Source: Corynebacterium jeikeium (GTDB lineage Bacteria; Actinomycetota; Actinomycetes; Mycobacteriales; Mycobacteriaceae). From it: 64,000 bases of DNA. The stretch is taken from assembly GCA_003955985.1 (NCBI GenBank), contig CP033784.1, positions 1,116,001 through 1,180,000 of the forward strand, given 5' to 3'. Of the stretch, positions 1 through 10,652 are shown in pieces; position 1 is the stretch's first letter; each line of letters starts with the position of its first letter. Under the pieces are notes generated by a model that saw only the letters and a list, made by a program, of their open reading frames with translations, had not been told where the DNA came from and ran no database searches. The position numbers and the translations under genes were made by a program.

Positions 1-2066
<2,066 letters not shown>

Positions 2067-2104
2067 CTCCTGATCTGTTAGCGCTTGATTTATTAGCGCA
2101 TAGC

Positions 2105-3088
2105 CTATTGGCGCATAGCGTCGATGCGGCTGTTGATCTCACCCGCGACAGCCGCAGCCATTCCATCCGGTACGACGATGGTGTAATCGGACCCCGAGGT
2201 CTCAATCTTGACTGCCTCGCCTGACCGTGCCGCCACGGTGATGCGGCCATCATTGCCAAGTCGAAGCCCAATACCGCCACCGTCGGCCCAGTTATAAGTG
2301 GCCGGCTTCGCATATTTGATGGTTCGAAGCTCAATGGGGTGTTTCATCTTCAGCGGTCCACAGCCGTTAAAAACGGTAATGGAATCTGTCTTCGGGTCCG
2401 TGTCTAGTGTCATGCCGGTTTCATATGCGATGAGGAATAGCGGCGTGCACAGCAGAAAAACAATGCCGAGGCTTGGCAGGAACACTGCGAGCGCTACAGA
2501 CACCACGCACCAGACTGCGAGGGTGACCTTGACCCCCTTAGAGATGGCCACACTGACATCGATGGGAGTCGGGGCTCCTTCTCGATGGGGCAACTGTGGC
2601 GATGTCGGCTCGGTGACCGTGGCGTCGGTAAGCGAGGAGTAGTCCTTGAGGCGGCGCGTCACGAGCAGGGCCGCTACTAGGCCGATGATGACGCCGGCTA
2701 TTGCATAGATCCAGCCGATTCGGGCGGTCGTAGGGTCCGTCGTGCCGATCTGCGGGATGATAATCGCGAATTCAATGCCGATTAAGAAGCCGCAGAGGGC
2801 GAGGTTGGTTATTGCAATTGGCTTGCGCACGACAAGCGGCGTGCTGGTCTTTGCACCGAGCCAACCGATCTGCGCACATGCGATGACGATGATGGCCATA
2901 ATCAATGTGCTTTGAATTGGCGGCATGAAACCGTTGGGAGTGCCGCTACCGCTCCAATGCGTTGCTAACTGCTCCGGTAGTCGGTCGGAAATGGCAATTA
3001 CCCACAGAAGCTGTGCAATCGCCAGAACGCACGGGGCGATGATTGTTCCTCGAACAATCCAGGGGTCAAAGCGTGGAATCTGCTGCAT
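2105..3088 (-). CDS. DUF1648-type membrane protein
   Basis: 327 residues. The N-terminal half has several hydrophobic segments (about residues 12-32, 54-74, 90-112, 121-143), with a LPEQLATHW motif after the first one that is typical of DUF1648 membrane proteins. A second pair of membrane spans follows at about 190-225. The C-terminal 100 residues look soluble and beta-rich, like a bacterial PH-type domain. Function is unknown; in Bacillus, DUF1648 proteins of the SdpI type are immunity or signal-transduction proteins, but this does not prove that role here. It converges on tex. No clear Shine-Dalgarno is seen before the ATG at 3088. Confidence 0.75.
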   Translation of the reverse strand: MQQIPRFDPWIVRGTIIAPCVLAIAQLLWVIAISDRLPEQLATHWSGSGTPNGFMPPIQSTLIMAIIVIACAQIGWLGAKTSTPLVVRKPIAITNLALCGFLIGIEFAIIIPQIGTTDPTTARIGWIYAIAGVIIGLVAALLVTRRLKDYSSLTDATVTEPTSPQLPHREGAPTPIDVSVAISKGVKVTLAVWCVVSVALAVFLPSLGIVFLLCTPLFLIAYETGMTLDTDPKTDSITVFNGCGPLKMKHPIELRTIKYAKPATYNWADGGGIGLRLGNDGRITVAARSGEAVKIETSGSDYTIVVPDGMAAAVAGEINSRIDAMRQ

Positions 3089-3429
3089 GGAGACAATCTA
3101 GCAGTTGGGGGGGGGCTTTGTAGCAACGGTCGGCAGCGGTCGTTATTGGAGTGCTGTATCAGCGTGACGTTGTAGCGAGCGGTTGTAGCGTGCCGTCTTA
3201 GTGTGCGCGGAGTTTCGCCAGAAGATGCACCTCGTGACATTTGATAACACGCTCAACAATTCACTCGAATGTACAAGCGAAAAAGTTTTATTAAAGGGGT
3301 TGCGCAATCGAATGGGTGTGCTAAAATGGAGGCATCAAGAACAAAGTGCTTGAGCTTCTCTTCTTGGCGTTGGGCTAGTGGTATTCACTGGTTATCGACA
3401 CTGAGCGGGGTTGGGGCTTTGGGGGAACA
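3089..3429. other. Intergenic region upstream of the HNH gene
   Basis: 340 bp without a convincing gene. It contains a run of nine G at about 3107-3115, and an AT-richer stretch at 3240-3340 that holds the probable promoter of the HNH gene (TTGCGC at 3300-3305, 16-bp spacer, TAAAAT at 3322-3327). The transcript would then have a leader of about 95 nt. The short frames here have no recognisable protein features. Confidence 0.5.
3300..3327 (+). promoter_or_regulatory. Probable promoter of the DUF222/HNH gene
   Basis: TTGCGC and TAAAAT separated by 16 bp fit a housekeeping sigma-A promoter. The -10 is close to consensus and the -35 moderate. No experimental start is available. Confidence 0.45.
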
Positions 3430-4830
3430 ATGTCTGAAAAAGATAGTCCGGCCAAACAACCGTCCGATGTTTACCAAGCGGCTCTGCTGCCTGAAGCGCC
3501 GCAGTTTTTCCACGAGTCATCCACGAACCAGTTGGCGGTGGCGGGTATCCAACGCAATCGCCTGGAACTGGGTATAGCTTGCGGTTGCACGCCGAAGTCG
3601 CTTGAGATTGATGTGGATGCATACATTGCTGAAATCGCACCCGAGTTGGGTATTTCCCGCGGTAAGGCGCTCGAGTATGTAGAGGTCGGCATTCAGTTAG
3701 CGCGTATGCCCCGGCTGGGTGCCTTTATTAAAGCTCGAGCTCATTTGCCCTTTGCGCATCTGATCACCATTGCTCGCGCGACAGCGCCGCTCCACGATCC
3801 AGAGGTGCGTGCAGCTGTTGAAGAAGAAATTGCCCGCTTTGTCATTCCCCGAAAGCATGGCGAGGCACTCCGGGGAGTTCGCAGCCTACATAAATTCCTG
3901 CAACGGGTTATCGAAGAAATTGAACCTCAGCTTCGCCCCAAAAACCTTCCGGGTGATGTCGATCCGCTGCTTCCTGCAGGAGAACGCGAAATAGTAGGAG
4001 AGAGTATCGGTTTTGAAGAGAGCGACAACTTCGCGGAAGTTTTTATGGAGCTGGAAAAGACCCGCGCTCTCGAATTCAAAACCACCCTCGAGTCCATCTC
4101 CAGCTCAGCTGGCTGCACTCGAGTCGAAGCTTTGACACACCTCATCCGCGGCACCGCCGAGGCAAAAATCGTACTCAACCTATACTGTCCTGCCACAGAG
4201 GAGCGTCCCCGCACCGCCTGGCTTGGCGGCGTTGGCTGGATCTCGCAGTTAGCTACGCAGGCGTGGATTGATAAGGTCACGCATATTCGTATGCTTGCCG
4301 ACGAAACCGCGGAGGGCTACGCCCCAACCGAAAGTCAGAGAGCCTTCGTTAAAGGTCGGGACGGAACGTGTCGCTTTCCGGGGTGTGATGTACCCGCGGA
4401 GCTCTGCGACATTGACCATATTGAGCCGTACGACAAAGAGCACCCAGAGGAGGGCGGGGCAACAGAAACGCCGAACCTCCACTGCCTCTGCCGCCGGCAC
4501 CACAACATGAAAACAGCTGGTCTGTGGAATGTTGCACGTGATCGGGATGGGGTGGAACTGTGGACGTCGTCAAGCACGGGCAAAAAGGCGGTGAGCCTGG
4601 AAGATGGGCCGCTCGCCGGGCACGGACGCTACACCTTTGACAAACGGGGACTGCGAATGGCGCAGGCACTGGCAGAATATAACGAGTATCGCCAGGAGTT
4701 GATAGAGCAATCACGGAAGCTGGTCGAAGAAGCGCGCAGGGGAGAAGACGCCGATACTCTTAAACCGCAAGACCCCCAGGACCCACAAGACCCGCAAGAC
4801 CCGCCGAACATGGAAGAGTTTGGTTTCTGA
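3430..4830 (+). CDS. DUF222 domain and HNH endonuclease protein (13E12-repeat-like family)
   Basis: 466 residues. The N-terminal and middle parts match the DUF222 pattern seen in the mycobacterial 13E12 repeat family. The C-terminal part has an HNH nuclease motif: CRFPGCDVPAELCDIDHIEP followed by NLHCLCRRHHNMKT (about residues 315-360), including the paired cysteines and the His-Asn-His residues. The last 25 residues contain a QDP repeat (DPQDPQDPQDPQDP) encoded by short tandem 9-bp units, which may vary in length. Such genes occur in many copies in actinobacteria and are thought to be mobile or selfish, though the substrate is not known. It stands alone between a membrane protein gene and rplS. 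Confidence 0.85.
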   Translation: MSEKDSPAKQPSDVYQAALLPEAPQFFHESSTNQLAVAGIQRNRLELGIACGCTPKSLEIDVDAYIAEIAPELGISRGKALEYVEVGIQLARMPRLGAFIKARAHLPFAHLITIARATAPLHDPEVRAAVEEEIARFVIPRKHGEALRGVRSLHKFLQRVIEEIEPQLRPKNLPGDVDPLLPAGEREIVGESIGFEESDNFAEVFMELEKTRALEFKTTLESISSSAGCTRVEALTHLIRGTAEAKIVLNLYCPATEERPRTAWLGGVGWISQLATQAWIDKVTHIRMLADETAEGYAPTESQRAFVKGRDGTCRFPGCDVPAELCDIDHIEPYDKEHPEEGGATETPNLHCLCRRHHNMKTAGLWNVARDRDGVELWTSSSTGKKAVSLEDGPLAGHGRYTFDKRGLRMAQALAEYNEYRQELIEQSRKLVEEARRGEDADTLKPQDPQDPQDPQDPPNMEEFGF

Positions 4831-4969
4831 CCAGGGGGTGTGTAATAATTTCCAGGTTGTCTTTATAGGCAGCTTTACCTGTTTCGGGCATGAACCGGCC
4901 GAGCGTCCCTCTGTGGGAAAGCGCCGCCAGGGTCCTCTGTCTATGCAAAAAGTAAAGGAATAAGTTTCC

Positions 4970-5311
4970 ATGAACATTCTTGACAAGGTTGATGCAGCAT
5001 ACCTGCGCGACGACATTCCGGAGTTCCGCGCTGGTGACACCGTCGAGGTCGACGTAAAGATTGTCGAGGGTAAGACCGAGCGTATTCAGGTCTTCAAGGG
5101 CGTCGTTATCCGTCGTCAGGGCGGCGGCGTCCGCGAGACCTTCACCGTCCGCAAGGTATCCTTCGGTATCGCTGTTGAGCGTACCTTCCCGGTGCACTCC
5201 CCGAACATCGACGAGATTCGCGTTGTCTTCAAGGGCGACGTTCGCCGTGCGAAGCTGTACTACCTGCGCAACCTGCGCGGTAAGGCTGCACGCATCAAGG
5301 AGCGCCGCTAG
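4970..5311 (+). CDS. rplS: 50S ribosomal protein L19
   Basis: 113 residues, normal length for L19, with the conserved block [16 protein letters not shown] and the C-terminal [19 protein letters not shown]. It sits at the subunit interface of the 50S ribosome. The reading begins at ATG 4970 after AAAGGAATAAG. It ends at a strong terminator, so it is probably a single-gene transcript, as in other corynebacteria where rplS lies next to lepB and rnhB. Confidence 0.98.
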   Translation: MNILDKVDAAYLRDDIPEFRAGDTVEVDVKIVEGKTERIQVFKGVVIRRQGGGVRETFTVRKVSFGIAVERTFPVHSPNIDEIRVVFKGDVRRAKLYYLRNLRGKAARIKERR

Positions 5312-5328
5312 TCTTTTGGCGCAAAATA

Positions 5329-5363
5329 ATCCCCATCGAGTGTTGAGCTCGGTGGGGATTTTT
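5329..5363 (+). terminator. Rho-independent terminator after rplS
   Basis: ATCCCCATCGAG, loop TGTTGA, then CTCGGTGGGGAT followed directly by a T-run. The stem is 11-12 bp with one wobble pair. Confidence 0.88.
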
Positions 5364-5371
5364 CTATCGCG

Positions 5372-5377
5372 TATAGT
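5372..5377 (+). promoter_or_regulatory. -10 element of lepB (leaderless start)
   Basis: TATAGT lies 8 nt before the lepB ATG and no Shine-Dalgarno sequence is present between them, so transcription probably starts at or next to the start codon. Confidence 0.5.
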
Positions 5378-5385
5378 CTTTTCCC

Positions 5386-6183
5386 ATGACCGACGACGAT
5401 TCTCGCGAACAGACTGACGGCCAAAAAGAAGACCGTACTGAAGGCTTGAAAGGCTTCCGGAAACTTGACGAGGAGCCTGAAAAGCACACTCCGTGGTACA
5501 TCGAGATTCCAATCATTATCGTGATTGCCCTGCTCATCAGTGCCGGTGTGCAGTCCTTTATCGGCCGCGTCTACGTGATTCCATCCGAGTCGATGCAGCC
5601 GACGCTCAACGGATGTGTCGGGTGCACCGGTGACCGCATTTGGGTGGATAAGGTTTCCTACCAGTTCTCAGATCCCAAGCCCGGCGATGTTGTCGTCTTT
5701 AATGGCCCGGAGTCCTGGAATAGTAACTACGTGTCACAGCGTTCAACCAACCCAGTGGCGAACTCGCTGCAGACGGTTGGTTCCTGGATTGGCCTTGTCG
5801 CCCCGGATGAAAATGCGTTGGTCAAGCGTGTGATTGCCACGGGTGGGCAGACTGTGCAGTGTCGCCCAGGAGATCCCGGCATCATGGTTGACGGCAAGAT
5901 GACAGACCAGGATTTCATTAAAACTCCGGCAGACAAGCCGGTGGTGGATAATCTTGGCTCAGAGCAGTGTGGTGGCCCGTACTTCGGGCCGGTAACAGTG
6001 CCGGAGGGGCATCTGTGGGTCATGGGTGATAACCGCACCAACTCTGCGGACTCTCGCTATCACATGGGCGACGAGCTGCAGGGTACTGTGCCGCTGGATA
6101 ACGTCGTCGGCAAGGTGCAGGCAATCATCCTGCCGTTTAACCGCATCGGTGGCGTCGATGATCCGGACATCCAGCACAACTAG
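5386..6183 (+). CDS. lepB: Signal peptidase I
   Basis: 265 residues. It has a charged cytoplasmic N-terminus, one membrane anchor (about residues 41-58), and the type I signal peptidase catalytic motifs: PSESMQPTL with the nucleophile Ser69, and ALVKRVIATGG with the general base Lys147, then GDNRTNSADSR. It cleaves signal peptides of secreted proteins at the outer face of the membrane. The region between residues 75 and 145 is longer than in E. coli-independent short forms and contains a CVGC pair. It is followed by rnhB, which overlaps its 3' end. Confidence 0.96.
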   Translation: MTDDDSREQTDGQKEDRTEGLKGFRKLDEEPEKHTPWYIEIPIIIVIALLISAGVQSFIGRVYVIPSESMQPTLNGCVGCTGDRIWVDKVSYQFSDPKPGDVVVFNGPESWNSNYVSQRSTNPVANSLQTVGSWIGLVAPDENALVKRVIATGGQTVQCRPGDPGIMVDGKMTDQDFIKTPADKPVVDNLGSEQCGGPYFGPVTVPEGHLWVMGDNRTNSADSRYHMGDELQGTVPLDNVVGKVQAIILPFNRIGGVDDPDIQHN

Positions 6184-6862
6184 TCAGCACAGTCTGCTCA
6201 CGCCGCCGGCGCCGAAACTGCGGAGGCTGAAGCAGTCGCGCACGATAGAGGTCGCGCTGGCAAAGCGTGGCTTTGGGCCTGTAGCTGGGGTCGACGAGGC
6301 TGGCCGTGGCGCCTGTGCAGGCCCGATAGTCATCGCCGCCTGCTGCCTTCCCGAACGCCCTATCGCAGAGCTGGATAAGCTCACCGATTCTAAAAAGCTC
6401 ACGCCGGCCGCACGCGAACGGCTCTTTCCGCTCATCCAACGCTTCGCCACCTCTTTTTGCGTGACGACGATTCCCGCGTCCTACATCGACCAATTCGGCA
6501 TTCAGGACGCGAATGTCACTGGAATGCGCCGCGCGGTAGCCGGTTTGGGGAAGCGCCCTGGCTATGTGCTTACCGACGCACTCAAAGTGTCTGGCTTCAC
6601 GGCACCCTATTTGCCCGTGATTGGTGGTGATTCCGCTTGCCGATGTATTGCTGCTGCGAGTGTCTTAGCCAAAGTCACCCGCGACCGCATTATGGTTGAC
6701 CTATCGGAGAAGTATCCGGACTATGGTCTGACGGGGCATAAGGGCTACGGCACGGCATCGCATATGGAAGCGATTTCACGCCATGGCGCAACCCCGGAGC
6801 ATCGGTGGTCATACCGCAATGTGCGCTTGGCACACGCGGAGTATCTTGAGCACCCCGAATAG
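6158..6862 (+). CDS. rnhB: Ribonuclease HII
   Basis: About 234 residues. The enzyme removes ribonucleotides and RNA primers from DNA-RNA hybrids. The conserved metal-binding acids are visible in GVDEAGRG, in YVLTDALKV and in RDRIMVDLS, and the family motif GHKGYGTASHMEAI is intact. The same frame is open further upstream, inside lepB. I chose the ATG at 6158, giving a 26-bp overlap with lepB, because upstream residues are just lepB read in another frame. A start slightly downstream cannot be excluded, since recognisable homology begins only at TIEVALAKRGFGP. Confidence 0.93.
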   Translation: MIRTSSTTSQHSLLTPPAPKLRRLKQSRTIEVALAKRGFGPVAGVDEAGRGACAGPIVIAACCLPERPIAELDKLTDSKKLTPAARERLFPLIQRFATSFCVTTIPASYIDQFGIQDANVTGMRRAVAGLGKRPGYVLTDALKVSGFTAPYLPVIGGDSACRCIAAASVLAKVTRDRIMVDLSEKYPDYGLTGHKGYGTASHMEAISRHGATPEHRWSYRNVRLAHAEYLEHPE

Positions 6863-6916
6863 ACCAACATGTACAAAAAGAGCAACATGTAAACACTCGA
6901 AGGAGCCGTCGCGGTC

Positions 6917-7219
6917 GTGAGCGCAGAAGATCTAGAAAACTACGAGGCCGACGTTGAACTATCCCTGTACAAGGAGTTCCGCGATGTCGTTAGTCAGTTT
7001 TCGTACGTTGTTGAGACGGAGCGCAGGTTCTACCTTGCTAATGCTGTGGAGCTGATTCCGCACAACAGCGAAAACGAGGTCTATTTCGAGCTGCGGATGT
7101 CGGATGCGTGGGTGTGGGATGTCCATCGCCCGGCTCGGTTTGTCCGCTACGTGCGCGTTATCACTTTCAAGGATGTCAATATCGAGGAACTGGATAAGCC
7201 GGACTTGCGACTGCCGTAG
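6917..7219 (+). CDS. DUF2469 family protein
   Basis: 100 residues, starting at GTG 6917 (AAGGAG upstream). The acidic N-terminus MSAEDLENYEADVELSLYKE and the core FSYVVETERRFYLAN mark the actinobacterial DUF2469 family, always short and usually found between rnhB and yraN. Function is unknown. No membrane segment or nuclease motif is seen. Confidence 0.9.
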   Translation: MSAEDLENYEADVELSLYKEFRDVVSQFSYVVETERRFYLANAVELIPHNSENEVYFELRMSDAWVWDVHRPARFVRYVRVITFKDVNIEELDKPDLRLP

Positions 7220-7263
7220 GTTATCGTCGCCTGTCATCACTTGTTATGGCTAGCTGCTAACAG

Positions 7264-7290
7264 TTATCCACAGTCGAAAAATTATCCACA
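7264..7290 (+). promoter_or_regulatory. Pair of perfect DnaA boxes
   Basis: TTATCCACA occurs exactly at 7264-7272 and 7282-7290, in the same direction with start points 18 bp apart. This is the full consensus for DnaA binding. The pair lies in the intergenic space between the DUF2469 gene and yraN. Confidence 0.6.
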
Positions 7291-7295
7291 GTTAG

Positions 7296-7325
7296 GGCCC
7301 TCTGAGCATTTATCGGAGGGCCTTT
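7296..7325 (+). terminator. Probable terminator after DUF2469 gene
   Basis: GGCCCTC and GAGGGCC pair around a 13-nt loop and are followed by TTTG. The U-run is short, so termination may be partial. Confidence 0.55.
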
Positions 7326-7430
7326 GTCATGCCCGCTGTGCAAGAGTGTTTCCGAACCGCCAAGGCGGCAAAAGTCTAGGCAGTAAACCGCCAAGGCACA
7401 ATTCAACGGGGAACCAGGGGGACCGGGGCT

Positions 7431-7853
7431 ATGACACAGAGCTTTGAAGAACTAACCACGAGACAGCTCGGCGCGTTTGGGGAGGATTTCGTCGCCGAGA
7501 TGTTGGAGGATCAGGGGTGGGAAGTTATTGCTCGGAATGAGCGGGTGGGGCGCTATGAGCTCGATCTTATTGCTGAAGATGTTGACGGCAGGCTGCATTT
7601 TGTGGAGGTAAAAACGCGGCGCAGCTCGCGAAGTAGTCAGTTTGGGGACGGCAGAGAGTCCATCACAGCAGCCAAGCTTCGTCATTTGCGCAAGGCGGCG
7701 GCACAGTGGCTGTCAGAGAGTTCTACCAACTGGTTAGAGTCCGTAGTTATCGACTGCGCAGAAGTCACAGTGTCCAGCCCTTCGTCCGGTCCTCCAGTCG
7801 TTGCAGTTACGTACATTCCCGCAATCAGCGACGCGATCATGTGGGACTGCTAG
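7431..7853 (+). CDS. yraN: YraN family (UPF0102) putative endonuclease
   Basis: 140 residues with the Holliday-junction-resolvase-like fold signature of this family: GAFGEDFVAEMLEDQGWEV, then YELDLIAEDVDG and FVEVKTRRS. These supply the acidic residues and lysine of a PD-(D/E)XK nuclease site. Biochemical function is not settled. The stop is directly followed by the ATG of yifB, so the two genes are almost certainly co-transcribed and translationally coupled. dprA follows in the same direction, suggesting a DNA-uptake or repair operon. Confidence 0.92.
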   Translation: MTQSFEELTTRQLGAFGEDFVAEMLEDQGWEVIARNERVGRYELDLIAEDVDGRLHFVEVKTRRSSRSSQFGDGRESITAAKLRHLRKAAAQWLSESSTNWLESVVIDCAEVTVSSPSSGPPVVAVTYIPAISDAIMWDC

Positions 7854-9386
7854 ATGACTGTCGGTACAGCTCTTGCAGTCAGCCTCAGCGGCATTGAAGG
7901 AACTATTGTGCAGGTGGAAGCCGATGTTGGGCGTGGCTTGCCAGGAATGTATATCGGTGGGCTCGGCGATGCCGCCGTCGGAGAAGCCAAACATCGCGTG
8001 CGCACGGCGGTTGCTAACTCGCAGTTGCCCTGGCCGAAGACAAAGGTCGTGGTGAGTCTGTCTCCGGCGCATATCCGCAAGCACGGCACTAGCTTTGACC
8101 TCGCCATCGTCTGCGCCATCCTTATCGCAACCAGCGATGACATGGAGGCCCGAGGTCGTCTCCGCCACACGGTTCTCATTGGCGAACTTGGGCTCGACGG
8201 TTCCATTCGACCGGTGCGTGGAGTGCTGCCGCAAGTTCTTGCCGCCCGCGAGGCCGGTGCCCGTTGGGTTGTCGTCCCCGCCGCCAACGCCGCCGAGGCC
8301 GCGCTCGTCGACGGCATCGCAGTCTGCACCGCAGCCGACCTCACACAGCTATGGGGCTGGGTACTCACCGGCTCAGGTTTGACGACCGCGCTTAACGACG
8401 ACCCCAGCGAACAAGCCTTCTCGGTAGACCTGGCCGATGTCGATGGCCAACCTGAGGCCCGCTTCGCCCTCGAGGTAGCCGCAGCAGGTGGGCACAATCT
8501 GTTCATGCAGGGTTCTCCGGGAACTGGGAAGTCCATGCTCGCTGAGCGCTTGCCCACAATTCTGCCGCCATTGCAGAAGTGGCAGCAGCTGGAGGTCACC
8601 GCGCTGCATTCGGTGGCCGGAGCGCTCGATACTGCGGACACTCTTATTCAACATCCGCCGTTTGTGGCTCCACATCACAGCGCGACTGTGGCAGCGTTAG
8701 TCGGCGGCGGTGCTGTGCCCAAGCCCGGCGCGATTAGCCTTGCCCACCATGGGGTGCTGTTCTTGGACGAAATCACCCTCATGCGCCCGGCGGTATTGGA
8801 TGCGTTGCGGATGCCGATGGAAAACGGGGTGGTCGTCCACCTGCGTACGCACCATCGAGTGACTTTTCCGGCGAGAACACAACTAGTCATGGCGACCAAT
8901 CCCTGTCGGTGTGGGGCGGCGTATGCCAGCGAATGCACCTGTTCTAGTACCGAGCGAGCCAAGCATGGTCGCGCATTATCGGGCCCGCTACGCGATCGCA
9001 TGGATCTCAACGTCACGCTCAGTCCTGCCGGGGCCAAGCTGGGAATTAAAAACAAAGCACACAATGAGCCCTCCGCGGCCGTTCGCGATCGGGTACAGGC
9101 CGCACGTGACCGTGCCCGCCATAGGTGGCAGGCCCTGGGGCTTGCCGACGAAGCAGCCGTCACCAACGCGAGTGTGCCACGCTCGCTTCTCCGTCGTCAC
9201 GCGGGCTTAGACGAAGAAGCGATGGCGTTATTGGACTTCCAGTTGAGGAACGGAGAGATTACCCAGCGGGGAGTGGACAAAGTAATCGCAGTGGCGTGGA
9301 CGCTCGCAGATCTCGGGGGAGTAGACGCGTTTACCTTCGAGCACGTGCAACGCGCCTGCCAGCTGCATGACCGCGAGGGCGGCTAA
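7854..9386 (+). CDS. YifB family Mg chelatase-like AAA+ ATPase
   Basis: 510 residues. An N-terminal Lon-like S5 fold domain (GIEGTIVQVEADVGRGLPG, and SFDLAIVCAIL) is followed by a AAA+ module with Walker A GSPGTGKSMLAERLP, Walker B GVLFLDEI and the arginine-bearing GPLRDRMDLNV. A short Mg_chelatase_C helical domain follows at about 410-505. The cysteine cluster CRCGAAYASECTC is typical of the family. In competent bacteria the homologue ComM is a helicase acting on recombination branches. It is unrelated in role to the metal chelatase gene at 30490. It begins 0 nt after yraN and ends 29 nt before dprA. Confidence 0.93.
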   Translation: MTVGTALAVSLSGIEGTIVQVEADVGRGLPGMYIGGLGDAAVGEAKHRVRTAVANSQLPWPKTKVVVSLSPAHIRKHGTSFDLAIVCAILIATSDDMEARGRLRHTVLIGELGLDGSIRPVRGVLPQVLAAREAGARWVVVPAANAAEAALVDGIAVCTAADLTQLWGWVLTGSGLTTALNDDPSEQAFSVDLADVDGQPEARFALEVAAAGGHNLFMQGSPGTGKSMLAERLPTILPPLQKWQQLEVTALHSVAGALDTADTLIQHPPFVAPHHSATVAALVGGGAVPKPGAISLAHHGVLFLDEITLMRPAVLDALRMPMENGVVVHLRTHHRVTFPARTQLVMATNPCRCGAAYASECTCSSTERAKHGRALSGPLRDRMDLNVTLSPAGAKLGIKNKAHNEPSAAVRDRVQAARDRARHRWQALGLADEAAVTNASVPRSLLRRHAGLDEEAMALLDFQLRNGEITQRGVDKVIAVAWTLADLGGVDAFTFEHVQRACQLHDREGG

Positions 9387-9415
9387 TACAACCGAACCAT
9401 TATCAAGGGGGAGAA

Positions 9416-10552
9416 ATGGACGAAATTCACGCGTGGGCTTACCTGAATCGTGTGGTAGAGGCGACGCATCCGCAGATTGTGCGGCTCGTGACGGAGTTTG
9501 GGCCGGTAGAGGTAGCAGAGAGGATCAAGGCTCGCGCCGGGCTGCCGGAAGGTCTGCTCAATACGACGCAGGCACGGGCAGACGTTGACCAGAGCGGCCA
9601 CGATTTGGAGCTGGCGGCAGCGATGGGGTGGCGTCTTATTTATCCGGGGCACCCAGAGTGGCCGGGGGAGCTGCTGTCCTGCTTTACGACGCTCGAAGTC
9701 CGTGACCGCGCCGATGCACCACCACTTGCGCTGTGGGTGCGTGGCCGTGACTTGCGGGACGTGGTCAGTGAAGCGGTGGCGATTGTCGGAACGCGGATGG
9801 CCAGCAGCTACGGGACACAAGTGGCGGCCCAATTCGCGGGGCAGTTCGCGAATGCGGGGGTTAGTGTCATCAGTGGTGGTGCGTTGGGTATTGATGCCGC
9901 GGCGCATCGAGCTGCGCTCGACGCTGGCGGCACTACGGTTGTGGTCGGAGCCGGTGGTGTAGGGGTTGACTATCCGCGGGCGCATGCAGAGCTCTTCGAC
10001 CGGATTGCAGAGCGGGGTGCGCTGATTACGGAGTATCCACCGGGGGTGCGACCAGCACGGCATCGGTTTTTGACTAGGAATCGGCTGGTAGCGGCCCTAT
10101 CGCGAGCAACCACAATCGTCGAGGCGGGCTGGCGTTCAGGGGCGCGCAACACAGCGCACTGGGCAGTGAGGCTAAACAAGCCCTTGGGAGCAGTGCCGGG
10201 ACCGGTGACGCTGCAAACTACCTCTGGCTGTCATGACCTAATCCGCAGTGGCGAGGCTGTCCTGGTGTGTAGTGCCGATAATGTGCGGTCGCTGTATCGG
10301 TCAGTTGGCACAGTGAATGAGGATGCTCAGCTTGAATTGTTGTGGGAAAAGTCGGCGGTGCAGAAGCTTTCTCGAAACGAGCTCGCTGTCTACGACTCTC
10401 TGAATTCTGCGGAGCCAACGCCGGTGGGAGAAGTCGCAGCGCAGGCGGGATTGGCCGTGGCGCTTACGACACATTTGTTGCTGGAGCTGCAGGGACGGGG
10501 GCTGACCAGTCGGGTGGAGGGTGGGTGGTTGCGCCAGGAACAGAAGCGTTAG
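9416..10552 (+). CDS. dprA: DNA-processing protein DprA
   Basis: 378 residues. The Rossmann-like DprA core is complete: AIVGTRMASSYG, VISGGALGIDAAAHRAAL, and FLTRNRLVAALS, followed by GWRSGARNTAHWA. The C-terminal 60 residues resemble the DprA winged-helix domain. DprA protects incoming single-stranded DNA and loads RecA. GGGGGAG lies 4 nt before the ATG at 9416. The gene ends an apparent yraN-yifB-dprA operon. xerC, normally next or nearly next in corynebacteria, is now separated by the insertion element. Confidence 0.95.
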   Translation: MDEIHAWAYLNRVVEATHPQIVRLVTEFGPVEVAERIKARAGLPEGLLNTTQARADVDQSGHDLELAAAMGWRLIYPGHPEWPGELLSCFTTLEVRDRADAPPLALWVRGRDLRDVVSEAVAIVGTRMASSYGTQVAAQFAGQFANAGVSVISGGALGIDAAAHRAALDAGGTTVVVGAGGVGVDYPRAHAELFDRIAERGALITEYPPGVRPARHRFLTRNRLVAALSRATTIVEAGWRSGARNTAHWAVRLNKPLGAVPGPVTLQTTSGCHDLIRSGEAVLVCSADNVRSLYRSVGTVNEDAQLELLWEKSAVQKLSRNELAVYDSLNSAEPTPVGEVAAQAGLAVALTTHLLLELQGRGLTSRVEGGWLRQEQKR

Positions 10553-10607
10553 TGAGGCGCTAATAAAGCCTTCTGCAGAGAATCTCGAAAAAATCTTGAA
10601 TTAGGTA

Positions 10608-10635
10608 TTGCAATTCTCTGTACGCTCAGTAATAT
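10608..10635 (+). promoter_or_regulatory. Promoter without a downstream ORF
   Basis: TTGCAA, a 16-bp spacer and TAATAT form a good sigma-A promoter. No gene follows before the terminator at 10697-10735. Confidence 0.55.
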
Positions 10636-10652
10636 AGGCAAGGCAAGCCTAA
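10634..10652 (+). promoter_or_regulatory. DtxR/IdeR-like iron box overlapping the promoter
   Basis: ATAGGCAAGGCAAGCCTAA matches 14 of 19 positions of the DtxR/IdeR consensus and has TAGGC/GCCTA dyad arms. It overlaps the -10 and the expected start of transcription, the usual position for iron-dependent repression. Confidence 0.45.

Noticed and set aside
3378..3389. GTGGTATTCACT shared with 51910-51921
   Set aside because: A 12-base match is expected many times by chance in 64 kb; the neighbouring sequence does not match well.
6869..6893. Repeated AACATGTA between rnhB and the DUF2469 gene
   Set aside because: Too short to claim an operator; no further copies.
7359..7400. AACCGCCAAGGC repeated 28 nt apart before yraN
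   Set aside because: Only two short copies and no clear structure; could be chance.
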